The notes below the pieces were generated by a model. It worked only from the letters and a program-made list of their open reading frames with translations, was not told the DNA's origin and did no database searches. From NCBI GenBank assembly GCA_000507305.1, contig DF240483.1, forward strand, positions 52,225-116,224: a stretch of DNA of 64,000 nt, in the 5' to 3' direction. A program made the translations under genes and the position numbers. The stretch comes from Breviolum minutum Mf 1.05b.01. Lineage: Eukaryota; Sar; Dinophyceae; Suessiales; Symbiodiniaceae. Within the stretch, counting starts at the first letter, position 1. Each line of letters begins with the position of its first letter. Below, piece after piece: positions 21,301 through 32,049 of this stretch.

Positions 21301-22770
21301 AGGGAAGTCCTGTGCCGGCTTGAGAAGTGTTTCGCTTCGGTGACCAACCAAAAGACACGAAAAAGATACAAAAAAGGATCAAATTCGGACAAAGCAAATC
21401 AAAAAAAGAAGGATGTGTTTTCTTTCTATTTCATTGGCGGTCTTAATTTTCTGTTGAAGAAAACGTGTGTTCGGTTGAATTTTTCATTTGTTGGAACACT
21501 TCGCGACGAGGACCCTGAGATGCAGTGCATTTTCTTATCGCTTTGACTTCAGATTGCTTTCGTCTCTGCACGTGGGAACTAAATGCCAAACATGGCATCT
21601 CACCATGGATGATCAAGCAGTTGGGGATCACTGGATCACGGGATCACTCATCACTGGTTCAGGCCAGCTTGTACAAATTTGTGACAAGCCATCTGCCGGT
21701 GCATAACAAGGATTCGATCCAAAGCAGTTTTCAAAAAACATAGGAACTTGTAACAAAGCTCGTTTCCTCATTCCTGTCTTCCCTCTCAACAACCGCCCGG
21801 GGAGATCACAAGCTGACACCAAAGCCGTGGCAAGTATGCCCAAAATGGCAAAACGAGAAACTATTCCGTGTCATTCTTTGTCATTCACAAAAGCGGTAAA
21901 ATGGAGTGAAATCAAGGAAGACGATGCGAAATGAAATGACATGAAATCATGTGAAACCGAGTGAAGCGACGAAGCATAACGAAATGAAACAACGAAATGA
22001 AATGAAGTGCAATTATGCGAAATAATTCATAAAAAAGCAGTGCGAAATGAAATGAAGTGGAAAAGATGCAAAATGAAAAGAAGACATAAGGAGACAGAAC
22101 GTGAGACACTCGCATACAATGATAAGACAAACGAAAGAGTCAATGAGACAAAAAGAGACAAACAATTGCTCCGACAAAGAATCAGATTGAAAAAAAGCAA
22201 TCTGTGCGGCCAGTGCTTTCCATCTTGGAACTTGATTCATCTATCAAGTCTATCAGTCTATCACTAAATGTGTATTTCGCCGCGTTTGGCCTCCGAAAAC
22301 CCGGTCCAGCAAAGCCCTGCCAGGAGAAGTCCGCCCAGGGCCACCAAGATGTAGGTCAACGTTGGACGATAGAAATGCAGTGAACATGACCTGAACGGTG
22401 CAAAGGTGCAACGATGCTCCAAATGCCAAAAAAAAACTTCAACATCCGAAACTTGACGAGAAAATCTTTTGTCTGGTAGACTTGTGCCTAAAATCCTAAA
22501 CATGTTTAGACCTCCGAAACGTTGATCCTGCTCGCAAAAAGAAGCATATCGAGCCAGTCCGAAGATATCCTTATCGTTAGATGCTGCAATGGTATACAAA
22601 TGAATCATCCGGGAAACGCATTTACCGTACCAATGTCATTTGCATGTCATATTGAACTTCTCAAAGTTCTCAAGTTTCTGAAACATCATCACAAATATCA
22701 CTCTTGTCTTCTTCATGGTTGGGTGGATCCGACAGCAAGGCGAAAATAGCGCAGAAGAAGAGCCACGGCA
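18375..22770 (-). CDS. Putative membrane protein of a dinoflagellate-type family
   Basis: Exons, right to left: about 22765-22690 (hydrophobic, [19 protein letters not shown], possibly signal or first membrane helix, after acceptor TTTTGACAG), 22380-22265 (membrane helix [20 protein letters not shown]), 21345-21220, possibly 20890-20760, 20275-20150 ([20 protein letters not shown]), 20070-19930 ([18 protein letters not shown]), 19850-19745 ([22 protein letters not shown]), a short exon ending at 19109 (AEAAYSIK), 18900-18832 ([20 protein letters not shown]), 18570-18375 (membrane helix [18 protein letters not shown]). The combination 'WAIG-x-x-CC ... F-x-CG', 'AEAAY-x-IK' and 'HPLFFYW' matches what I recall of an uncharacterised family common in Symbiodinium proteomes. 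Paired membrane helices flank a soluble Cys-bearing middle. The junction 19109/18900 is placed to the base and uses a GC donor. Function unknown. Confidence 0.6.
21900..22110. repeat. Degenerate GAAATGAAATGA purine-rich repeat
   Basis: About 200 bp of imperfect GAAATGAAAT and AAACGAAATGAAGTG units on the plus strand, inside an intron of the putative membrane protein gene (between the exons at about 22.3 and 21.3 kb). Confidence 0.7.
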
Positions 22771-22799
22771 GGAAGAGGCACCTTAGCTGTCAAAAGGTG

Positions 22800-24400
22800 T
22801 CAAAGGCCCAAACATCACCAAGCCATACACGTCATACCAAGTCCGTTTTGGCATCAGTACTGATGCACTACTGAGTATGATGGATTTTTCATGATGTTGA
22901 TATCAAAATATGACAAATGATACAACAACTCGTCCATATTTGTCCGAATGTAGCCATTCGTTCTTTGAAAATAACACCGTCGATTAGGTGAAATGCGCAG
23001 TTTGCAGGTCGCTTAGGCATCAAGGTTGGAGAATTTGTCAGGCATCCTAGGATCCTACGGTAGGGATAATCTTTGAGGCTGGCATGCAATTTAAGAATTT
23101 GGTGAAGCTGGTTAGTGGTACGCTCGGTAAATGAAATTCTGAAGTGACGGAGCTGCTATCAGTATAGCTATGGCTTCTCAACAAACCATTCAACTGGAGC
23201 CCAAGCCCGACGTACATGACGTACATGTATACCTACCTGCCTGTACTGTTTTGATGATTGGACCAGGTTGCGCATCTGTGTTGACATAGTGCTACGCTGA
23301 ATCCATGCTGTCCTTTTTGAAACTCCGAAATTCCGGTTTCTCTCTCGGTCTCCTATGTCTCCTTGAGCTTCGTCACTGGAAGACGGACAACACATCAAGC
23401 CTTTGCCGCGCAGCTTTCCGACTCAAGCCAGGCCTGAACGTGAGAACAAAAACCTTCAGGAATGCTGCAATGCTTCTATTTCAAGTCGTCTTTTGTTTCA
23501 TTAAATTCCAGATCATAATTCTTCAAATCTTTCGGAACGCTTTTTCGATGGAAAGGACATCTTTCAAATCGTTTCGGAGTAAAGAGTTGAAGCCTCCCGT
23601 TCTTTTTTAAATCCGAAACGAAGGATTACTTGCAGAGTGCATAATATAGAAAACAGAATGTGGTTCAAAGCCGAGTGAAATACAATGTTACCATCCTTTA
23701 GCCAAGATGAAGGATAAACGATAAACAAACCCACAGTGGACATCTTGGTTCAAGGACTGTTCAAGGTATGGCAAGGACCACACCCCAACATGTTGGCTAA
23801 TTCGTGATTTCGCCGCCTGGAGAGGTATCCAGGGTTTTGCGGAATCATTGGTCCTCACCGACATTCACCAACACGGCTTGAACATTCAGACGGCAAACAA
23901 GACCAAACGTACAAGCACGGGTATGTTGAAATGCTGCGAGGAAAATTTCAACAATTTTCATCACCTCTCTTCAAATGCATCACAATGCGCGCTCAGAACA
24001 CAATATGGCACAATATGGCACGATGCCTAACAGATCTAACATCCAACAGAATATAACAGAATGCATCGCAAAAACGTCCGCTTCTCCGGCTTCTCCTCTC
24101 AAAATTCGTTACCGGAGAACGCGTGGAAAAAACGCTGCGACGCTGGTGGTCTCAAAGCATTTTGAAAAAACCACCAGCTATGCGTCTTGAGCAAAAAATG
24201 TCGGATCAGCACCAGCTACACCTTGCCTTCTTGCCTTCTGGCACACCCTCCAAAAATGCGACCCGTGAAAAAAAAACACTGATCACGGGATCATGGACAC
24301 TGCAACATGGTTTTAAACACCGGCAAAGAAAATTGGAAAAAAAACAAAATTAATCTTAATATCTTAATCACATTTTAACCAGACGTTTCTTGCATGTTAT
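22800..24400. other. No convincing gene; possible intergenic region
   Basis: Minus-strand open pieces exist (for example KRTAWIQRSTMSTQMRNLV near 23.3 kb and FSTRSPVTNFERRSRRSGRF near 24.1 kb), but none shows a domain or a clear exon boundary pair. The stretch lies between the first exon of the membrane protein gene and the last coiled-coil exons, so it should hold the 5' end of one gene and the 3' end of the next. Confidence 0.4.
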
Positions 24401-25726
24401 TCACATCTTTAAACAAAGCCCTTGAAGGCCTTTTTGCTTCACGCAAAGGGATTGGACTCTTCTGATCTGGCCTCGTTTCGCCAAAAATGGAGTCAATTTG
24501 GTAATTTCCACGGGTTTCATGTCGCCTCTTCGCCTCTTGGCCTCCTCCTCCTCCTCGTACTATCTTTAAACTTTTTCTACTTTCTTTCACTTTACATTTC
24601 TTTGCTCAAGGTCTGCCTTTCCTGTTCTTAAATTCTTGGCTGAAACTCATTGTTCGACGATGCACATGACATGTAAATCCGCGTAGGCATCAATTTCTAA
24701 TTTCATTCATTTTTTGTTCGATTTGGTGAATCTATGTTAATCTGAGCTGATTTTACATTTTGCATCATTTTATTCGAAAATCCCTGAGTCTGGCTCATTC
24801 GCCAAGCGCCTCCAAACTGTTCGTGGCTGGCCTGGAAGACAGTGCAACGCACTGAAAAAAGGCGAAGGAAAAATGATGGAAAATATCTTTTGATTTAATT
24901 GCTGAAATTTGCTGAAGCTGGCTCCTGGTGATGCAACTCGAACATCTTCCTGTCGCAACGGGGGTAAAACCATGTCAAACATATGTGTAGATATATTGAT
25001 ATGTCGACATACAAAATCCACTATGTGTGCAGATATGTACGTATGTGATATACCTATATTATTGATATATTAACATCATAATCAGGTGATTTGCGTAGTA
25101 TGTCTTCTGCCCGGGATGTAGGCCAATTGCACAAGCATGTCTCGCTTCTTTTGAGACACAAGGTCTGTCTCTGCAGTTGCCTGGGTCATCTTGCCACCCA
25201 GACGGGCATGCTCTGCTTGAGCCCCTTCCAATTGATGCCTGGTTGAAGGCCATGCGTCAGGGGTACAAAAAAGCGACCAAATCAAGACTTCAAGATGAAA
25301 GACGTGAATGAATAGGAAAAGGTTCCAAAGGTATCTTCTCAAATATTGAATCTGAGAACACAGTTGAGCCACGAAGCCAAACCTTGTCACATTCCATTAT
25401 ACTGGTTGGTAAATAGGGATCCTTACAATGGCTGATTGTAAACAATTTTCAAACACATGGGTAATATAGTTCCTCTATGATAATGCTCTATACAACCTTG
25501 ACAACCAGGGAGAAAGACTATGCCCTGCTCAATGGAAATCCTTTTGAGGCCGCGCATCTTGTCAAGTCAGCCAGGGAGACGCCAGCTGGGCACTTTCGCG
25601 GCGGGAGCGCAAGCGCACCTCTGAGGTTGCATAGTTGTTGTCATCGAGGCTGCTTGGTACTTTGCTGGTTTTGCTAGCAAACATCCTTTTAGGTAACGAA
25701 ACCGAAACAGCGGCAACAACAACAAA

Positions 25727-25804
<78 letters not shown>

Positions 25805-26471
25805 ACAAAAAAACAGCAGCAACAACAACAACAACAACGACAACAACGACAACGATGAGACCTCCACCTGGGACTTGATTTTTTGAGAGCAGACTGTTTT
25901 GCATCCTGCAAAAGATAAGATCAGGGTTGGCGCACACACCCCTCGAGCATTCATTCTTTTGCGCCTAGCTCACCATACCCTTAGCATCTATCGTTTCCCC
26001 GCTCACCACACACCCCTCCTCCGGCGGGCTAGAAGGGGCCACATCTCCCAAGGGGGTGGCACCAGGATTCTTGTTCAATGCAGAACACGATTTCTGGCCA
26101 TCTCTCAAAATAAAATAAATAAGCTGATATAAGCTGATAATAAGAGACCATTCTTTGTTTATGTTGGCTGTTGGATGAGTAAGCGCCATCAATAAAGGGC
26201 CGTCATCGTGATTCTCCAAGTTTTTATTTTTTTTAAGTCAAGGGACTTGAGGGACGTGATGCGACTTGATCTGAAACTTCCAAACCCCTCGAGAGCGCCT
26301 CGTCAGCTTCTGCCAGGAGCTCCGCCAGCTCGACTTTGGCAGCCTGCGACCAACGGACTTGGCAACTCAAAACGGAAAAGAAAATCTTTGCCAAAAAAAA
26401 GGCGTTGCGTTTAGGCGTTTAGGCGTTTTGTGTGTGTGTGTGTGTGTGTGTCTGTGTGTCTGTGTGTCTGN

Positions 26472-26524
<53 letters not shown>

Positions 26525-29500
26525 GAGGCAAATGTATATTGCCATTGACTGACTTCTTGTGCTTTATCATCAGCACCCAATTGGATGTTTTTGCTTTGAA
26601 AGGTTGATCTGTCGTCTTTGCATTGCCTTGAGGGCATCGATTTCAGGACCATCACGAGCCCAGGACTTAGTGCAGTCTGGGACATGCTGGGTGGTAAGGG
26701 TGGCCTCGAATATCATCCTCCCAGATCCTCCTAGATCCGCATCATTTCCAGGCCAGTATTCCATTTATCCATTTTGCATATCTTTTATAAAAGTATCTTT
26801 TCATCGTTTTCATAGTGCATGTACATCATATACTCTTCGTGCATTCGCTTTTTGCCGCATTCGTCTGCTCTGTTCTTACACGAAGATCGACAAGACGAGG
26901 CCCCGAACGCCGTTGTCCACCGCCGCGGCAGCCGCGCGCTCCGCTTGCAACGCCTCCGTGACCGACCCATCCTGCTTCTTAAACATGGAAATGTTATAAA
27001 TCCATTTTACTGATTAGCATATCATGCAATATTCTACTATAAATGTATAGCTTGTTGAAATTATTTAATAAGAAAAAGAAAATGATAAAATAAAACCTAA
27101 CGTTGCAACACTCACAATCCTTGGACAGGAACACAACAGTGGAGGTTTGGCCTGGTTTGCTGCCACCTGAAGTTTTCGCAGCTCCACGTTGTGCTCTTGT
27201 CGCAGCCTCAAAAAAAAAACACAATCGAAACATCAAGGAACGCGAGGAACGAAGAACGTTAGGAACACGAGGAACGAAAAGGGTTCAAAACTCACAAGAT
27301 CCCCACAAGCCATGAAGTTGATTGGAAGAGTTTTAGTTTCCGGTTGAATCTTTATCTTGACTTGTCTTGTATCCTCTCCTGACAGAAAAGCAGCATGCTA
27401 GAACAAGATTCGACAAAGAAAAACAAGAAAAAACAAAACAAACACCTTCTAAGATGGTCCTAAGTCTGTAATTTGTAGGTTTCTTATGGTTTCTTGGTCT
27501 CGCCATGGAACTGTTTCAATTCGCAGTGTGCATCTTGGAGCGCTTCCAAGCCTCGCCTCGGAGAACATGAGTCTCTCCGTTCTTTTTTTTCATTTAAAAA
27601 TTTCACTGATTTGACTGATCTGTTTCTGTTTTTTTTTTGTGTGTTTTTTTTTGTGTCCGCGCGACTCGGCCGCTTCCAGACGCGCTGCTGCAGCATGGCG
27701 CTGCTCCAGCCCCTCGGAACATCCGGGATGTTGTCATTGCATATCGTTTGCGACGGGTTGCCGAGATTTCAGATTTCGTATGTTCGAAGTTTACGAGATA
27801 CAAAACGTGCAAAACGTATTTCTGTCCCTGGTCCTCGCGTCCCATCCCAGGCTGGCACCTCTTGCACTTCCAAACGGCTTGCCATCCTGCCACAAACACT
27901 TTTTGAAACCGAGAGCGAACTGACTTGAAACGACCCTGAAAAACTTCGCCACGGAAGGCAGCTCTGTTCTCAGAGAGCGAAGCTTTTCGTCCTGTCAGTG
28001 CTGTGTCGCAAAGCCACAGATTAGTGGTCCAGTGGTATTTTGAGATTTCTTCATCTACCAATCCAGAGGGAAATGAAATGAAATCAGTTCGATTTCATTG
28101 TTTCATGAGTTTTTCTCCCTGAAACTTCAAACCTACATTGTCATCTAATCTGCACATCTCAATTGGAACTTGGCATGACATTCGCATTCTGTACTTTCAG
28201 CTGACATGATATTTTAAGAAATTCTTCTACAGCTTTCTACCGTGCTTCTGCGACAACCCAGGTGCCGCCTGTGAGTTCAACGCTGCTGATCGACCTCTCC
28301 GCAGCTCAAAATGTTGCTGCAGTTCAGCCTGAATTGTACTCACCTGGAACTTTGGACAGCTGACACTGTGGAACACGTTACTTTCCACCAGATTCTCAAG
28401 GCTTCTCAAGCCCAGCTTGGTCTGCCTTTCTCTTTCATCTTCTTTCTGTGTCTCATTCTTTTCAATACCATCCACATCTCTCTCTCTCTCTCTCGCGTCT
28501 TTCACCTCCTCCCAAAGATCAGAGCCTTCACCTTGGCGTTCAATTTCATGTTGATTTGTTGGTTTAGTTTATTGATTTATTGATTTTTTGGTTTGGTTGA
28601 TCATGGTTTATCCTAGAATTTAACTTGAAGCTCACAGTATTTGTTTCTTTGTTTTGATTTTCTTTACAATGATTTTACAATGATTTTACATTCGAATTAC
28701 GTCATTTATGAAGATCGTTGCATTGCTCAAACTCGGGCGTTGGCTGGGACCTTCGATCACCGACACCTCCGACCGTCTGGCTTCTGGCTCGGCCTCGGCA
28801 TGAAAAATAGTGACATTAAAAAGACTTAAAACAAAAAACTCGAAAAAAGGGGACAAATTTGAAAATTTGAAATCACCAAAATCCTTAAAATCACTCCATA
28901 AATGCGCATTTAACGTCTTAATATAACGTTCTGTTTTTTATTATCTTTTTCATGGTCAAACTCGGGCTCCCCGGGCGCAGAAATAGGACTCCAGCGGTTC
29001 GGCCGCTCCGCCGGCATCCGCTCCGTCGCTGCGGCCCGTGGCTTCCTCGACCAACTTCACCGCAGCGGAGCTCAGCTCACCACCGATGCGAGAGGCCTCA
29101 AGAAACAAGAAATGCAACCAAAAAAACATCGAAATCGACGAGAAAAAAAAGAATGCGCAAAATCTGCATTTTGCGCATTTTATGGCATTTTGCCAAAAAA
29201 AAAATGCATTGCATGCTGTGTGCTCAAAGAGTCTCCTATTTCGCAGTAGGTAGTGAAGAGATTGAAAAGATTGGAGCGACGGGCACAGCATAGACCAATG
29301 TACACCAAACGTTTCTCTAAGTTTTGTTCATACGTTGCTCTTCAAATAGGTTATTCACTTATAATTCATTCACTTCAGATCTTCCAGGTGGAGTGTCGCT
29401 TGGAATTGTTGCCCGCGTGCATTTGTCGTCAAGGTTTCTACGACCGTAAAGGATGACTCGATGAAGCCAAAATCTCCCAGTCTGTGACTTTGGAATCTGA

Positions 29501-29960
29501 ATTTCACAAGAGCTCATAAGAGTTCAAAGACCAACAAAACTAAACACCACCAACTACTCAATTGTTTCCCTGCTCACTCAAATCAGCCTCAGATTACTCA
29601 GCCTACTCCGCCCTCATCTCTCATGGGTTGTCATCATCTCTCGTCGCCGCCTGTGAAATGAGACTCCGATGTTGTTCCTCGGAGCAACTCTCAGGCAAAT
29701 TGACAGAGGTAAACACCTTGGGAGCTGCCTCCACTCAATATCATTCAATATCTATGTCACTGGTCACATCATGGTCACCTTTGTCTCAACCACAAGGTAT
29801 ACCGGTATATACCGTATACCCCATACCGCACCGCATGGCGCCACCCGCGTCCGGGCCACCACACCACGGCTTGGCGAGCACTCGCCCCGAAGTCGCCATC
29901 GAAGTGACGCTTCTCGATCTCATCGCCCCAATCGCTCAGAGCTCGAAACGTGTTTCGTAA
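24400..29960 (-). CDS. Multi-exon coiled-coil protein gene
   Basis: A series of short minus-strand exons encodes charged, helix-rich sequence: about 29950-29820 (TFRALSDWGDEIEKRHFDGD), 29715-29610, 29105-28965 (EASRIGGELSSAAVKLVEEA), 28800-28710, 28550-28370 (LWEEVKDARERERDVDGIEK), 28345-28230 (VSTIQAELQQHFELRRGRSA), 28005-27950, 27720-27660 (EGLEQRHAAAARLEAAESRG), 27565-27490 (GLEALQDAHCELKQFHGE), 27215-27115 (LRQEHNVELRKLQVAANQA), 26995-26895 (GSVTEALQAERAAAAAVDNG), 26750-26600, 26375-26260 (AAKVELAELLAEADEALSRG), 25680-25560, 25240-25110 (QLEGAQAEHARLGGKMTQAT), perhaps 24850-24770, and 24545-24420 (KPVEITKLTPFLAKRG). Heptad-like spacing of A/L with K, E and R indicates coiled coil. No family is recognised. 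It may continue from the coiled-coil exons at 32-35 kb, making one gene of about 11 kb. Confidence 0.55.
25714..25856. repeat. (AAC)n microsatellite
   Basis: About 140 bp of AAC triplets with short interruptions (AAACAAAAAAACAGCAGC near 25805 and CGAC units near the end). It lies between coiled-coil exons. Poly-N, poly-V, poly-L and poly-C frames through it are artefacts. Confidence 0.95.
26429..26521. repeat. (TG)n microsatellite with one ambiguous base
   Basis: About 46 TG units with a few TC interruptions. Position 26471 is an N, the only ambiguous base I saw in the window, so the repeat length in the assembly is uncertain. Confidence 0.95.
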
Positions 29961-30459
29961 AGACCTCCTGTCGTTTTATGCTGCTGGTATCCGCTGGTGA
30001 CATGATTGACATGTTTGTTGAGTTTGTTGCGTTTTTTTGCATTGTTAAAAATTGCGAATGCACCAGACAGAACATAGAAGAGCAACTCACGACGATATAG
30101 AACGGCCGAAAGAAAGTACAAAGTACAAAATAAAATAGATGGATGAAATGACTGCGACGTGCGTTGGTGGCGTTAACTTCATCATTCATCAGTGATCTGG
30201 TGATAAAATCTGATCCCTAACTGTACTCTTCGTGGCTTCAGTTCTTCCGAATGTATCAACATTGCACATGTCCTCCATGGTGCATTCGTGCCTCGGAGTC
30301 ACGTGACGACATGACGACGTGACATGCGTTGAAAGTGCCTGACATGAAAAGATTGCTAGAGAAATGGATTCCTTGGATTAAGAAAGTATAGTTCTATTAT
30401 GTTCTATTAGTTCTATTCTACGTCATTGTATACATGAGATATATGATATATGTACCACA

Positions 30460-31200
30460 TATATGGTTGGTTGTCAAAATGTTGGTTCCTGGATTGGGTC
30501 CTAATACCTCATTTCCATTGGGGCCCGCTTCATAAGTATCTTGTGGGCTTACCATACCTTCATTTTAGCAAAATCTAGGATAAAGTAAATTTTGTGTGGC
30601 AGGCGCAGTAGCGCAGACCTTTTTTCTGGCTTCGCTGCTATCAGTGCTGTCATACCACTGACCTCCTCTCGCTTTTCTCGCTTGTGTCTTGGTGGCTTGC
30701 TTGAAATAGTTAGCTGGTTGGCTGGCTAGCTGAGAGGATTGTTAGATTCTGTCGGATTTTTTGGTGTTTGGAGGTTGCACGTCAGGTGGCTGGCGTTGAT
30801 CTTTACATGCGGGCCGTGTGGGCAGGTGGCTCTCCAAGGGCTCCAGGTTCAATTTCTGCTAGCGCGAAGCTAGCGCGGTGCTAGCGCAAAATTCCGACTG
30901 CATTTCGCCTTTTTGGCTCCACAAAAGCACTGGATGCCTTGTCACCCATGTTGAAAACCAAAATGGGTGCAAAAAACCACAATGAATGATATCAGAAAAG
31001 GTTTTCAAAACTAATCTCTGCATATTGACTGAGCAATGTTCACCATATCATAGTTCTACTAGCGCCACGCTAGCGCTATGCTAGCGCCTAGCTTGTGAAC
31101 TGCGTGATTTCCTATGGGGCCCGCTTCATAGCGAAGATGTAAAATCAACTTTTCAATTCCAATTGGACCCACTTTTTATAATCCTTTAGACCGGGAATTT
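30460..31200. other. Repeat-bounded non-coding block with GCTAGCGC clusters
   Basis: A near-identical 24-bp phrase (ATTTCC, then GGGGCCCGCTTCATA) occurs at 30511-30534 and again in the same orientation at 31107-31130. Between them are two clusters of three GCTAGCGC motifs at 11-bp spacing, at 30859-30888 and 31058-31090, and a short CACCCAT/ATGGGTG inverted pair at about 30943-30969. No coding frame is evident. The arrangement suggests a non-autonomous mobile element or a duplicated regulatory block. It divides the two runs of coiled-coil exons. Confidence 0.45.
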
Positions 31201-31950
31201 TGAACGCCAGCCATATGCCAAGATGAGCTTCCCACCCGGAGGAGCTACCTCGGTGACCCATGATACGTGTTCCATCATGATCCATGCATGATTGAAGCTT
31301 GTCATGTCATGTCCAAACCTGCGAACCTATAGAATCACAACGAAAAAGACGTGAAAGATGTCCAAACCGTCAAACAGTTATAGAGCCAAAGATCAAAGAT
31401 GGTTTAACTTTAAAACGTTTGAAACTTGGCCAAGCTTGGTGCGCTTGGGGGATCCTGGCGTGATCGGATCCGAGAGGATTGGAGGATCGGAGAAAAACTT
31501 TTTTGAAATCTGCACCTGGGCCATCGAAACGCAGACACAGCTTCATGGTCGACAGCCCAGTAACAGAGTTGAAGACCATATGTTGAGCTTTCAGAAGTAC
31601 TTAAGTAGAGTACAACACAATTGCATTAACAAGGACTTAACAAGTATACTTAATAAGTACTTAATGAGTACTGTATGTTTGATGAGCGTCTTTGAAAAAC
31701 TGTTGTTGATGTTGGTGCTATATTTCATGGAGTCTATCTTGTTCTAGAGGACCAAAAGCGGACGGATCTGTGCCAAGGTATCTGCACAAATCTTGCTGTA
31801 AGTTTGCCACAGTCTACGTGCCATACAACCACATGCTGCGTTTGCTCGCATGAAGCAGGTGTGGAAACGAGGCTGACGATTCCGTCATGCTTCACGGCTG
31901 TATAGATTGGACGGAAAGATGGAAGGTAATGAAATATATTATAAAATAAT
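31200..31950. other. No gene recognised
   Basis: A plus-strand frame of 129 codons (31358-31747) and a minus frame of 69 codons are open here, but neither shows a domain. The minus strand reads STMKLCLRFDGPGADF near 31530, which could be one exon of the coiled-coil gene. Nothing else can be supported. Confidence 0.35.
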
Positions 31951-32049
31951 TTCCAATAATGAATATGTGTGCTTCAAAGACAATTCAATGCCTGCAGAAA
32001 AAAATAAGTGACGAGAAGTGAATGTCTTCAGTGATTTTGGAAGAAACAT

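Noticed and set aside
25562..25954. Long Leu-, Cys-, Val- or Asn-rich frames on both strands
   Set aside because: All are readings of the (AAC)n array in different frames.
30900..30920. TTTTTGGCTCCA on the plus strand, reminiscent of a dinoflagellate spliced-leader relic (TTTTGGCTCAAG)
   Set aside because: The diagnostic CAAG end is missing, the strand is opposite to all genes, and no exon follows.
31358..31747. 129-codon plus-strand frame
   Set aside because: No recognisable domain, AT-rich end and wrong strand for the array; most likely chance.
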